DNA from: Hydrogenoanaerobacterium saccharovorans
Lineage (GTDB): Bacteria > Bacillota > Clostridia > Oscillospirales > Ruminococcaceae
NCBI RefSeq assembly: GCF_003814745.1
Contig: NZ_RKRD01000001.1
Coordinates: forward strand, 1,426,001 to 1,490,000
Length of the DNA stretch: 64,000 nt
Reading direction: 5' to 3'
A program made the translations under genes and the position numbers. Shown here in pieces: positions 16,834 to 25,775 of the stretch. The stretch's first letter is position 1. Each line of letters opens with the position of its first letter. Under the pieces are notes generated by a model. That model did not search any database. It was not told the origin of the DNA and saw nothing but the letters and a program-made list of their open reading frames with translations.

Positions 16834-17583
16834 TTGAAATTTATCAATATCCCAAATTTACCTGAATCTTTTGTAAAAGTTGTTGCCATCTCAAGCAAGA
16901 ATAAGTCGTTAGAGCTAGAACTTGCCAAAACAGGAATTGATAGTATATTAATTTCTCCTTGCCATGATCTAGACTTACCTGTTAATTCTCATACCGATAT
17001 GTTGCTTCATCATTTAGGAAAAAACAAACTGGTTTTGGCTAAGAAAGATATTTGTGATGAAGAAAAACTTCGCTATTTGGGGTTTGAAATTAGTTATGCA
17101 GTAAAAGATTTAAAAAAGAAATACCCCAATGATGTTGCACTTAATGTTGTGAGGATAGGAGCGTTAGCATTTGGCAATCAATTCAGTTGCGAGCCAAAAT
17201 TGATGCAATATTTTAATCAAAACTCTATCAGATTTATACATGTCAATCAAGGCTATACTAAATGCAGCACTTGTATAATAGATGAGCACACTATGATAAC
17301 AGCAGATCCATCAATATATCAAGCGGGTGTAAACTCTGGGTTAAACGTATTAAAAATCCCTTCAGGAGAAATAAATTTAAGTGGCTACAATACAGGCTTT
17401 ATAGGTGGATGTTGTGGTCTAATAGATAAAAACAAATTGGCGTTTTATGGTGATGTAAAGCGCCTTACATATTATGATACCTTGAAAATCTTTTTAGAGG
17501 AAAATCAGATAGAAATCATCAATCTATGTAAAGATGAGCCTGTTACGGATATTGGCTCTATCATTCCTTTGTTATGTAAATAA
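16834..17583 (+). CDS. GME-fold protein (DUF6873-like)
   Basis: A 249-residue soluble protein that I match from memory to the DUF6873 family, which has the fold of guanidino-group modifying enzymes. Conserved-looking stretches are QGYTKCSTCIIDEHTMITADPS and IPSGEINLSGYNTGFIGGCCGLI with paired Cys. Activity is not established for the family. The TTG start at 16834 follows GAGAGG, 12 bases after the permease gene, so it is likely the third gene of that operon. A link to the transporter is only by position. Confidence 0.65.
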   Translation: MKFINIPNLPESFVKVVAISSKNKSLELELAKTGIDSILISPCHDLDLPVNSHTDMLLHHLGKNKLVLAKKDICDEEKLRYLGFEISYAVKDLKKKYPNDVALNVVRIGALAFGNQFSCEPKLMQYFNQNSIRFIHVNQGYTKCSTCIIDEHTMITADPSIYQAGVNSGLNVLKIPSGEINLSGYNTGFIGGCCGLIDKNKLAFYGDVKRLTYYDTLKIFLEENQIEIINLCKDEPVTDIGSIIPLLCK

Positions 17584-17599
17584 AGATTAAGATTAGCTG

Positions 17600-17628
17600 T
17601 TTACAAGTGATTATAGGTATGTTATAAT
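17600..17628 (+). promoter_or_regulatory. promoter of the Xer recombinase gene
   Basis: TTTACA (17600-17605), 17 bases, TATAAT (17623-17628). The predicted start (about 17634) coincides with the first base of the long palindrome that follows. Confidence 0.82.
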
Positions 17629-17633
17629 GTTTT

Positions 17634-17681
17634 CATCCTTCCAATTTCGCTAAATACATATTTAGCGAAATTGGAAGGATG
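17634..17681. repeat. perfect 23-bp inverted repeat between promoter and xer gene
   Basis: The two 23-base arms (17634-17656 and 17659-17681) are exact complements around a CA centre. It starts at the predicted transcription start and has no T tract, so it is not a simple terminator. It could be a 5' mRNA hairpin, an operator, or a recombinase site. The inner 28 bases (17644-17671) have the 11-6-11 layout of a dif-like site. Confidence 0.85.
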
Positions 17682-17707
17682 AAAATCGGATAAGGATGAT
17701 AAAATAC

Positions 17708-18712
17708 ATGAATTCAAAAATATTAGATGACTGTCCTCAGTATTTAAAAGACTTCTTGTTTTATATGGAAACAATCAAAGGACGCTCTTCGCGCACCGTT
17801 GAAGCTTATTACATTGATTTAAGAACCTTTTTACGTTTTATAAAAAAACATAAAGGTTTAGTCGATAAAAAAACCACCGCCACTAATATCAAAATAGCTG
17901 ATATAACACTTGAGCATATTAAAGAAATTACTTTGTCAGATATTTATGAATATCTGAATTATGCTTTATCTAATCGCGATAACAATGCTAAAACTCGTTC
18001 GCGTAAGGTCTCTTCCCTGCGTTCTTTTTATAAATATCTTACCACGAAAGCAAATGTTTTTGAAGAAAATCCTGTACTTAATCTTGAGGTGCCGTCTATT
18101 AAACGAAGCTTGCCCAAATATCTATCTTTGGAGGAAAGCCTTGATTTACTTACTCATATTGATGGCAAAGATCAAACGCGGGACTATTGCATCATTACTC
18201 TTTTTTTAAACTGCGGCATGCGTCTTTCAGAATTAGTTGGTATTAATCTTACCGATATTAAAGATGATAATACATTAAAGGTTACCGGAAAAGGCAATAA
18301 AGAGAGAATATTATACTTAAACCAGGCATGCCTTGATGCTATTGCTGCATATAAAAAAGTTAGACCGATAGTTCAGACTGCGGATAAGAATGCATTATTT
18401 ATTTCAAAGCAAGGCCGAAGAATCAGTAATCGCCGTGTTGAGCAGATTGTGGATCAATGCCTAAAAACAGCAGGATTGAGTGGGAAAGGATATTCTACTC
18501 ATAAATTAAGACACACTGCGGCAACCTTAATGTATCAGCATGGCGGTGTGGATATTCGTTTGCTTCAGGACATGTTGGGACACGCTAACTTAGGCACTAC
18601 AGAAATTTATACACATGTTTCTAACAAACAATTGGAAGAAGCCGTAAAGCGAAATCCATTATCTGGTGTAAAGGCACGAAAAACTACCAAAAAAGAAGAT
18701 ACTGAGGATTAA
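17708..18712 (+). CDS. tyrosine recombinase (XerC/XerD-like)
   Basis: A 334-residue tyrosine recombinase. An N-terminal SAM-like domain (PQYLKDFLFYMETIKGRS) precedes the catalytic domain. All the expected residues are present: Arg in CGMRLSEL, Lys in VTGKGNKER, His-x-x-Arg in HKLRHTAATL, His in GHANLGTTEIY, and the nucleophile Tyr in IYTHVS. The length suits chromosomal Xer enzymes, and no phage or transposon genes lie nearby. ATG at 17708 is preferred because AAGGATGA lies upstream; an ATG four codons earlier would overlap this site. It may resolve chromosome dimers. Confidence 0.9.
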   Translation: MNSKILDDCPQYLKDFLFYMETIKGRSSRTVEAYYIDLRTFLRFIKKHKGLVDKKTTATNIKIADITLEHIKEITLSDIYEYLNYALSNRDNNAKTRSRKVSSLRSFYKYLTTKANVFEENPVLNLEVPSIKRSLPKYLSLEESLDLLTHIDGKDQTRDYCIITLFLNCGMRLSELVGINLTDIKDDNTLKVTGKGNKERILYLNQACLDAIAAYKKVRPIVQTADKNALFISKQGRRISNRRVEQIVDQCLKTAGLSGKGYSTHKLRHTAATLMYQHGGVDIRLLQDMLGHANLGTTEIYTHVSNKQLEEAVKRNPLSGVKARKTTKKEDTED

Positions 18713-18730
18713 CCTCAGTATCTTCTTTTT
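18690..18730 (+). terminator. terminator overlapping the end of the xer gene
   Basis: A perfect 18-bp stem (18690-18707 with 18713-18730) whose loop contains the stop codon, ending in TTTTT. It also faces the end of the transketolase operon. Confidence 0.9.
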
Positions 18731-18757
18731 AATAATGTTAAAATCCAGTCTATCAAT

Positions 18758-19705
18758 CTACTTGTTTAAAGCTTTTCTTACAGTAGCAACAATGTTATCG
18801 GTGCTGAGACCAAACTCTTTGAGTAAATCAACAGCGGGGCCTGAATGACCGAAACAATCATTTACACCGATTTTAACAACCGGTGTAGGAATTTCCTCAC
18901 ACAATACGCTGGAAACAGCCTCGCCCAATCCGCCAATAATATTATGCTCTTCAACAGTAACAATTTTACCTGTTTCTTTTGCAGCTTTTATGATAATGTC
19001 GCGATCGATTGGCTTGATTGTATGGATATTAATAAGTCTTGCATCAATACCCTCTTGCTCCAAAATTTTCACTGCATTTAATGCTTCAGAAACCATCAAA
19101 CCAGTTGCTATAATTGTAATATCTTTACCGTCACGCAGTGTGATGCCTTTGCCTAGCTTAAATTTGTAACCTTTATCAGGGTCATTAAAACTCTCTACTG
19201 CAAGACGGCCAAGACGAATGTAAACTGGACCATAATGCGTAGCAGCAGCTTCGACTGCAGCGGTCATTTCGTAATGATCTGCAGGATTTAGTATTACCAT
19301 ACCCGGAATAGTTCTCATCAATGCAATATCTTCGCAGCACTGATGGGTTGCTCCATCCTCTCCTACTGAGATGCCGGCATGAGAGCCTACAATTTTTACA
19401 TTCAATTTAGGATATCCTACTGAGTTACGAACTTGCTCAAAAGCACGACCTGCAGAAAACATCGCAAACGATGCTGCAAACGGGATTTTGCCACAGGTTG
19501 CCATACCCGCTGCAACACCAATCATATTACACTCTGCAATGCCACAATCAATAAATCTTTCGGAAAATCTCTTTTTAAACATAACTGTTTTAGTAGCTTC
19601 AGCTAAATCTGCATCTAAAACAACAATATCTTTATTTTTTTCTGCTAACGCAGTTACAGCCATACCAAAGCTTTCGCGGGTTGCCTTTTTTATCACTTCT
19701 GCCAT
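18758..19705 (-). CDS. transketolase, C-terminal subunit
   Basis: A 315-residue protein with the pyrimidine-binding and C-terminal domains of transketolase. Recognisable stretches are DADLAEATKT, ERFIDCGIAECNMIGVAAGMA (with the catalytic Glu that activates thiamine diphosphate), SHAGISVGEDGATHQ and VEEHNIIGGLGEAVSS. In many Clostridia and archaea transketolase is split in two. The N-terminal subunit ends one base before this gene starts. The pair moves two-carbon units in the non-oxidative pentose phosphate pathway. It is the last gene of the minus-strand block. Confidence 0.93.
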   Translation of the reverse strand: MAEVIKKATRESFGMAVTALAEKNKDIVVLDADLAEATKTVMFKKRFSERFIDCGIAECNMIGVAAGMATCGKIPFAASFAMFSAGRAFEQVRNSVGYPKLNVKIVGSHAGISVGEDGATHQCCEDIALMRTIPGMVILNPADHYEMTAAVEAAATHYGPVYIRLGRLAVESFNDPDKGYKFKLGKGITLRDGKDITIIATGLMVSEALNAVKILEQEGIDARLINIHTIKPIDRDIIIKAAKETGKIVTVEEHNIIGGLGEAVSSVLCEEIPTPVVKIGVNDCFGHSGPAVDLLKEFGLSTDNIVATVRKALNK

Positions 19706-19706
19706 C

Positions 19707-20552
19707 TTATTTGCCCTCCAATCCGGAAAGTATACTATTTAATTCATTCATTGCTACTTCATATTGCTCTGCATTAGGTGCTGAACCATGCCATCCAACT
19801 TGATTTTCCATAAAGGAGACATCTTTGCCTTTTACGGTTTTAGCAATAATTGCTGTAGGTTTACTTTTCGTTGATCTTGCTTTTGCAAATGCATTATCCA
19901 GTTCATCAAAGTCATGACCATTAACTTTGATTACTTCAAACCCAAATGCTGCAAATTTTTCATCAAGTGGTTCAGGATTGCAAACCTGCGCAATAGGTCC
20001 ATCAATTTGCAAACCATTGTTGTCTACAACCACACAAAGGTTATCAAGTTTATTGAAACCTGCAAACATTGCAGCCTCCCAAACCTGCCCTTCTTCGCAC
20101 TCGCCATCGCCAAGCAAAGTATAAACTCTGTAGCTTTTTCCATCCATCTTTGCAGCTTTTGCCATACCGCATGCAGCAGAAATACCTTGCCCTAAAGAGC
20201 CTGAACTCATATCAATTCCAGGTGTCCCCTTCATGTCCGGATGACCTTGCAGCATTGCACCGATATGGCGCAGACTTTTCATTTCATCCATAGAGAAATA
20301 GCCCTTTAGCGCTAATGTAGCGTATAAACCCGGGCAACAATGACCTTTGGACAATACAAAACGGTCTCTATCTTCCATCTTCGGATTTTTGGGATCTATA
20401 TTCATCTCATTGAAATAAAGATAAGTATAGATGTCTGCAGCAGACAAAGAGCCACCGGGATGACCGGATTTTGCATGGTATACACCGGTAATAGCGCCCA
20501 TTCTAATTTTACAAGCGGCTATTTTCAGCTCTAGTTTCTTCAAATCATTCAT
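19707..20552 (-). CDS. transketolase, N-terminal subunit
   Basis: A 281-residue thiamine diphosphate-binding half of transketolase. The motif runs from GDGECEEGQVWEA to VVVDNNGLQIDG (GDG...NN), with SGHPGGSLSAADIYTYLY, LSKGHCCPGLYATLA and GSLGQGISAACGMA. ATG at 20552 follows GGAGGACAGAA; an upstream in-frame start would extend into the HAD gene and is rejected. It is paired with the C-terminal subunit directly downstream. Confidence 0.93.
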   Translation of the reverse strand: MNDLKKLELKIAACKIRMGAITGVYHAKSGHPGGSLSAADIYTYLYFNEMNIDPKNPKMEDRDRFVLSKGHCCPGLYATLALKGYFSMDEMKSLRHIGAMLQGHPDMKGTPGIDMSSGSLGQGISAACGMAKAAKMDGKSYRVYTLLGDGECEEGQVWEAAMFAGFNKLDNLCVVVDNNGLQIDGPIAQVCNPEPLDEKFAAFGFEVIKVNGHDFDELDNAFAKARSTKSKPTAIIAKTVKGKDVSFMENQVGWHGSAPNAEQYEVAMNELNSILSGLEGK

Positions 20553-20574
20553 TTTCTGTCCTCCATATATTAAA

Positions 20575-21411
20575 TTATTTACCCGCAATATTGTTTTCTA
20601 GATATTCTACAACATCGCCCAAAACACCATCTGCAGCATTGCACACTAATAGATGTGAAACTGCTTTGACCGCGTCAACGGCATTTTGAGGGGCAATCGC
20701 TAACCCGACTGCACGCAGCATATCCAAATCATTATTATAATCTCCAATAGCAACAACATTTTTCAAGTCTATCCCCAATTGTTTGGCTACTAGTTTAACG
20801 CCATTCCCCTTTGAAACTCCTTTGGGGATCATCTCATAATATAACCCACTTGAGGCAACAAAGTCAACATCGGGATATTTCATGTCGTCTGCGTATGCAC
20901 GAACTTCGGGTGCCTCAGATTCAGCGGTAATAAGGAGAGCTTTACGCCATTTTATTGAGACCAGTTCATCAACGGATGTAAAAGTGATGGGATACTTTAT
21001 AAAGTCTGGGCTCTTTATATCAACATCTTTTCGAGCATATACAGAATACATTTTTTCATCTTCACCCATGATACGAATATTGGCGATTTTGGGATGATTC
21101 ATAAAGTTCTTTATGTAACTGACTGCAGTTGAAGGCAAATATTTGTTGTATATAAACTCCTGTTTTTCTAAATCATAAATACAAGAGCCATTTACTAAAA
21201 TTAGCGGAGCATTAATATTAAATAATTGAACAAGATGCTGAACCAAATTTAAATGCCGCCCCGTTGCAACAGTAAAATGTCCGCCTTGTTTTTGGAAGCG
21301 TTTGATCGCATCTATATTTCGCTGAGGTATTTCATCAAATTTGGGGGCAATTGTTCCGTCAACATCAGAGACTAATAAGATATGGCTAAATGGTTTTAAT
21401 ATTTCTATCAC
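20575..21411 (-). CDS. HAD-superfamily hydrolase (Cof-type)
   Basis: A 278-residue HAD phosphatase of the Cof/YbiV type. Motif I is VSDVDGT near residue 16, motif II VATGR, and motif III/IV SKGNGVKLVAKQLGI followed by VAIGDYNNDLDMLRAVG. The C2B cap lies in the middle. Members dephosphorylate sugar phosphates or flavin and PLP precursors, and the substrate here is unknown. It lies between rluD and the transketolase genes with tight spacing. Confidence 0.9.
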   Translation of the reverse strand: MIEILKPFSHILLVSDVDGTIAPKFDEIPQRNIDAIKRFQKQGGHFTVATGRHLNLVQHLVQLFNINAPLILVNGSCIYDLEKQEFIYNKYLPSTAVSYIKNFMNHPKIANIRIMGEDEKMYSVYARKDVDIKSPDFIKYPITFTSVDELVSIKWRKALLITAESEAPEVRAYADDMKYPDVDFVASSGLYYEMIPKGVSKGNGVKLVAKQLGIDLKNVVAIGDYNNDLDMLRAVGLAIAPQNAVDAVKAVSHLLVCNAADGVLGDVVEYLENNIAGK

Positions 21412-21412
21412 C

Positions 21413-22330
21413 TCACTGTTTTAAAGTATTAAGAAAACTTTTAAAATACAGAGGAAGCTCTGATTCAAACTCCATGTATTCTCCGGTTGTTGGATGAATA
21501 AACCCTATTACTTTCGCATGAAGGCATTGACCCTCTAAACTTTTAATTACCTTTTTAGGGCCATAAACATCATCTCCGGCTACGGGGTGCCCAATATATG
21601 CCATATGAACACGAATCTGATGGGTTCTGCCTGTTTCAAGGCGACAACGTATATGTGTAAAACCGTTGTACCGAGCTATTACTTCATAATGTGTTATTGC
21701 ACTACGTGAGTTTTTTTCTATCACACACATTTTTTTACGAAAAGTCGGATGTCTCCCAATAGGTGCATCGACAGTGCCTTTGTCTTGTTTTACATTTCCG
21801 TAAACCATTGCTTCATAAACTCGTGTAAAGGTATGTGCATTTATTTGTGCTGCCAAAGCCGTATGAGATTTATCATTTTTTGCAACAATCAACAATCCAC
21901 TTGTATTTTTATCGATGCGATGTACAATCCCCGGTCGGATAACCCCATTAATGCCGGAAAGTTGCCCTTTACAGCGATACAATAGTGCATTTACCATCGT
22001 TCCATCATAATTCCCTGCTGCAGGGTGAACCACCATCCCCTTTGATTTGTTTACAACCAAAAGATCACGGTCTTCATAAACAACTTCCAACGGAATATCT
22101 TGCGGAACAACATTAAGTTCATGCGGATCGGGAATAGTTACATCCAACACATCACCTGTACGCAGCTTATAATTTTTGTTAACTACTTTGCCGCATACTA
22201 ATACCAGATTTTCATCACACAGGCGTTGGGCTGTAGTGCGCGTAATATCAGGTACATTTTCTGCGAGCCATTTATCAATTCTAACAGAATTGTGATCTGG
22301 CAATATACTAAATTCAAGCTTATTTGGCAT
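21413..22330 (-). CDS. rluD: RluA-family pseudouridine synthase (RluD-like)
   Basis: A 305-residue rRNA modifying enzyme. An N-terminal S4 RNA-binding domain (RIDKWLAENVPDITRTTAQRL) precedes the catalytic domain with the Asp nucleophile in GIVHRIDKNTSGLLIVAK and the motif LETGRTHQIRVHMAYIGHPV. The position after lspA matches B. subtilis ylyB. The ATG at 22330 follows GGGGAAAG; a longer frame would overlap lspA. Which uridine it modifies cannot be told from sequence. Confidence 0.93.
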   Translation of the reverse strand: MPNKLEFSILPDHNSVRIDKWLAENVPDITRTTAQRLCDENLVLVCGKVVNKNYKLRTGDVLDVTIPDPHELNVVPQDIPLEVVYEDRDLLVVNKSKGMVVHPAAGNYDGTMVNALLYRCKGQLSGINGVIRPGIVHRIDKNTSGLLIVAKNDKSHTALAAQINAHTFTRVYEAMVYGNVKQDKGTVDAPIGRHPTFRKKMCVIEKNSRSAITHYEVIARYNGFTHIRCRLETGRTHQIRVHMAYIGHPVAGDDVYGPKKVIKSLEGQCLHAKVIGFIHPTTGEYMEFESELPLYFKSFLNTLKQ

Positions 22331-22346
22331 GACTTTCCCCGTTTTT

Positions 22347-22826
22347 CTATATATTTTTTTCTTTTGCCAAATGTTTGTCCTTGCCTTCAAAGTATAAAAT
22401 ATAAATAGCTAATAAAATGGTACCAACTACAACACAGCAATCGGCAAAGTTAAAAACCGCAAAGTTTATTAGTCTAAAGTCAACGTAGTCAACAACAAAA
22501 CCGCGCCCAATACGATCGATTAAATTACCAACACCGCCTGCAATAATCAGTGCAACCGACCAAATTGCCAAATTGCTTTTAAGCTTTTTCGAAAGCAAAA
22601 GTACAATTGCTCCAATTGCAATTAGCGAAGTAACGCCAATCAAAAACCATTTTTTGTTTTGCAAAATACTAAAAGCTGCACCATAATTTTCTACATAAGT
22701 TAGATGCAGTACGTCTTGTATTAATGGAATTGTATCTACTTGCGCAAGCGTATCCAATGCCCATTGTTTGATTGCCTGATCCACACCAATTAGGACCAAT
22801 GCGGTGATCAAAGCGATAATAACCAT
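22347..22826 (-). CDS. lspA: lipoprotein signal peptidase II
   Basis: A 159-residue membrane protease with four hydrophobic helices that cleaves prolipoproteins at the lipobox Cys. The two catalytic Asp regions are visible: GGVGNLIDRIGRGFVVDYVDF and FNFADCCVVVG. It would process the CAP-domain lipoprotein in this window among others. It lies between ileS and rluD as in many Firmicutes. Confidence 0.95.
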   Translation of the reverse strand: MVIIALITALVLIGVDQAIKQWALDTLAQVDTIPLIQDVLHLTYVENYGAAFSILQNKKWFLIGVTSLIAIGAIVLLLSKKLKSNLAIWSVALIIAGGVGNLIDRIGRGFVVDYVDFRLINFAVFNFADCCVVVGTILLAIYILYFEGKDKHLAKEKNI

Positions 22827-22895
22827 GATTTTTCCTCCAATTGCTTCTGGGAGTTTAAGTCGTTTCAGAAAAGATAAACCAAACAGCTCGAGAGC

Positions 22896-22933
22896 AAAAT
22901 TTGCGGTGTGTCATATTTTTGACCCACCGCAAA
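22896..22933 (-). terminator. terminator-like hairpin between ileS and lspA
   Basis: TTTGCGGTGGGTCA and TGACACACCGCAAA pair with one mismatch across a short loop. A short TTTT follows on the minus strand, so it is a weak terminator that may allow partial read-through into lspA. Confidence 0.65.
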
Positions 22934-22941
22934 TAAAAAAC

Positions 22942-25734
22942 TTATTTGAGCACAGAAGCGCAGCGTGCGCAGAGTGTCGGATGATCGGAACATTTACCTA
23001 CTGTATCACTGTAAATCCAGCAACGCTCGCACTTCTCACCTTCTGCAGGAACAACAGAGATTTTTAGCCCTTCAATTTCGCTAGCATATTCGCCTTTTTC
23101 ATCTTGAACCAACTCAACTTCAGAAACGATAAAAGCGGTAGCAAGTTCTTCTTTAACAGATGTTAAAAATTCATACATTTCAGCATCGGAGTGCAAAATG
23201 ACCTTGGCCTCAAGCGATTTTCCAATTTGCTTCGCATTTCTTTTCTGTTCCAAAGCTTTGTTTACATCATCGCGAATAATGTGAATCCTATTCCATTTTT
23301 CCATAAATGCTTCCGTTACATCAACATCATAATGATTGGGCATTTGATTGAAAATAATTGATGCTCCGTCTTCATCCTTACCATGTTTCGTGGAGGCCCA
23401 AATTTCTTCGGCAGTAAAAGGTATAATCGGCGATACTAAACGAGTAAGGCCACTGAGTACAGTATAGATAGCTGTTTGGGCAGAACGTCTTTTGGTGTCT
23501 GTTGCAGCTTCACAATACAATCTATCCTTGATTACATCAAGATAGAAGTTTGACATATCAATTGTACAAAAATTATGCACTGCATGGAACGCAACATGGA
23601 AATCAAATTTATTGTAAGCCTCTTTTACTTTTTCGGTAAGTTCATTCAGCTTTACAATTGCCCATTTATCCAATTCAACCATATCAGCAAATGCAATAGA
23701 ATCTGTATCGGGGTCAAAATCATATACGTTGCCAAGAATATATCTTGCGGTGTTACGGATTTTACGATATTGTTCTGACAATTGCTTTAATATTTCTTTG
23801 GAAATTCTGACGTCTGCATGATAGTCAGAAGAAGCAACCCACAAACGCAGGATATCTGCGCCATATTCTTTGATGATTTCTTCAGGCAAGATACCGTTGC
23901 CAAGAGATTTTGATTGTTTCTTGCCTTCGCCGTCTACAACCCAACCATGGGTACAAACTGCTTTATATGGTGCTGCTCCCCTCCATGCTACAGCTGTTAA
24001 TAACGAGGATTGGAACCATCCGCGATATTGGTCTGCCCCTTCGAGATATAGATCAGCAGGCCAATGCGTGAGATCGCCGCGTTCAGTTAAAACAGAAGCG
24101 TGAGTAATACCAGAATCATACCACACATCCATAATATCTTTTTCTTTTGTAAAATGTTTTCCTCCACAGTGCGGGCAGGTAAAACCATCCGGCAAAATTT
24201 CTTCAGCAGATTTTAGATACCATGCATCGGAACCCTCTTTGCCGAATAATTCTGAAACAGCTTTGATGCTTTCATCGTTTACGATATATTTTCCGCAATC
24301 GTCACAATAGAAAATCGGAATTGGCACACCCCATACACGCTGACGCGAAATGCACCAGTCGCTTCTGTCGCGAACCATGTTAATAATTCTGCCCTCTCCC
24401 CAATCAGGAATCCACTCAACGCCCTCAATGGCCTTAATTGTTTGCTCTTTAAAATCTTCAACAGAGCAGAACCATTGCTCTGTTGCACGGAACAAGATTG
24501 GACTATGGCAACGCCAGCAATGCGGGTACTGATGAATAATTTTTTGCAGTGCAAACAAAGAACCGGTTTTATCCAGATACTGAGCAATTGCTTTATTTGC
24601 ATCTTGAGTAGATAACCCTGCAAACTGCCCTGCTTCTTCGGTGAGAACGCCTTTACTGTCAACCGGAACAATAATTGGAATATCGGGGTAATGATTGACA
24701 CATACCTCAAAATCTTCAACGCCGTGGCCCGGAGCGGTATGAACACAGCCTGTACCGCTTTCTAATGTAACATGGTCGCCCAGTATGATAGGCGAAATAC
24801 GATCAAGAAAAGGATGTTTGTAGGTAATATGCTCAAGGTCGCTGCCCGGTATAGTTCCTACTGTTTCGTAGCTTTCAATTTTTGCTGCAGCCATTGCAGA
24901 GGCAAGCAATTCGGTTGCCATAACATAATATTCATCATTTACTTTAACTACGCTATATTCATATGTTCCACCGAGGCAAATTGCAAGGTTCCCGGGTAAT
25001 GTCCAGGTTGTTGTAGTCCAAATTACAAAATACACGTTGGACGGATCAATTCCCATAGCAGAGAACTTTCCTTTATCATCAACAACATTAAATTTTACAT
25101 AAATTGAATGGCAAGGGTCTTCCTCGTACTCGATTTCTGCTTCTGCAAGTGCGGTATTACATGTAGGACACCAGTAGACCGGCTTTAAGCCTTTATAAAT
25201 ATACCCTTTCTTTGCCATCTCGCCAAAAATTTCAATCTGCTTTGCCTCTAATTCCGGCTGAAGCGAAAGATAAGGATGATCATAATCACCGATAGATCCT
25301 AAACGTTTAAAAGACTCTGCTTGCTGGTCGACGTAGCCGAGTGCAAATTCACGGCAGTGCTTACGAAGTTCGATTGGTGAGAGCTTTGTTTGGTCACCAC
25401 CGATTTTTTTTCTTGCTTTTAGTTCAATAGGCAAACCATGTGTATCCCATCCCGGAATATACGGTGCCTTGTATCCGGTCATATTTTTACTTCTGATAAT
25501 AATATCTTTAAGAACCTTGTTTAACGCTGTACCAAGGTGAATATCACCATTTGCGTACGGAGGGCCATCATGCAATACATACAAAGGTTTATCAGCATTT
25601 TTCTCGATCATTTTGTAGTAACGGCGATCTTCTTCCCAAGTTTTAAGCCAATCAGGCTCACGTTGGGGCAATGCTGCCCTCATTGAAAAATCAGTTTTTG
25701 GAAGATTCAAGGTTTGATTATAATCCTGAGACAT
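22942..25734 (-). CDS. ileS: isoleucyl-tRNA synthetase
   Basis: A 930-residue class I synthetase with the HIGH motif as PYANGDIHLGTALNK, the editing domain around 200-400 (WTTTTWTLPGNLA) and the KMSKS loop as KKQSKSLGN. The C-terminal zinc ribbon reads CERCWIYSDTVGKCSDHPTLC. The length and zinc ribbon fit the common bacterial (mupirocin-sensitive) type. No T-box leader is present in the short gap to divIVA. The Met-to-Gln change in KMSKS is noted separately. Confidence 0.97.
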   Translation of the reverse strand: MSQDYNQTLNLPKTDFSMRAALPQREPDWLKTWEEDRRYYKMIEKNADKPLYVLHDGPPYANGDIHLGTALNKVLKDIIIRSKNMTGYKAPYIPGWDTHGLPIELKARKKIGGDQTKLSPIELRKHCREFALGYVDQQAESFKRLGSIGDYDHPYLSLQPELEAKQIEIFGEMAKKGYIYKGLKPVYWCPTCNTALAEAEIEYEEDPCHSIYVKFNVVDDKGKFSAMGIDPSNVYFVIWTTTTWTLPGNLAICLGGTYEYSVVKVNDEYYVMATELLASAMAAAKIESYETVGTIPGSDLEHITYKHPFLDRISPIILGDHVTLESGTGCVHTAPGHGVEDFEVCVNHYPDIPIIVPVDSKGVLTEEAGQFAGLSTQDANKAIAQYLDKTGSLFALQKIIHQYPHCWRCHSPILFRATEQWFCSVEDFKEQTIKAIEGVEWIPDWGEGRIINMVRDRSDWCISRQRVWGVPIPIFYCDDCGKYIVNDESIKAVSELFGKEGSDAWYLKSAEEILPDGFTCPHCGGKHFTKEKDIMDVWYDSGITHASVLTERGDLTHWPADLYLEGADQYRGWFQSSLLTAVAWRGAAPYKAVCTHGWVVDGEGKKQSKSLGNGILPEEIIKEYGADILRLWVASSDYHADVRISKEILKQLSEQYRKIRNTARYILGNVYDFDPDTDSIAFADMVELDKWAIVKLNELTEKVKEAYNKFDFHVAFHAVHNFCTIDMSNFYLDVIKDRLYCEAATDTKRRSAQTAIYTVLSGLTRLVSPIIPFTAEEIWASTKHGKDEDGASIIFNQMPNHYDVDVTEAFMEKWNRIHIIRDDVNKALEQKRNAKQIGKSLEAKVILHSDAEMYEFLTSVKEELATAFIVSEVELVQDEKGEYASEIEGLKISVVPAEGEKCERCWIYSDTVGKCSDHPTLCARCASVLK

Positions 25735-25775
25735 TTAACTACTCGCTCCTTATTGATTAACTATCTAAAATAGCA

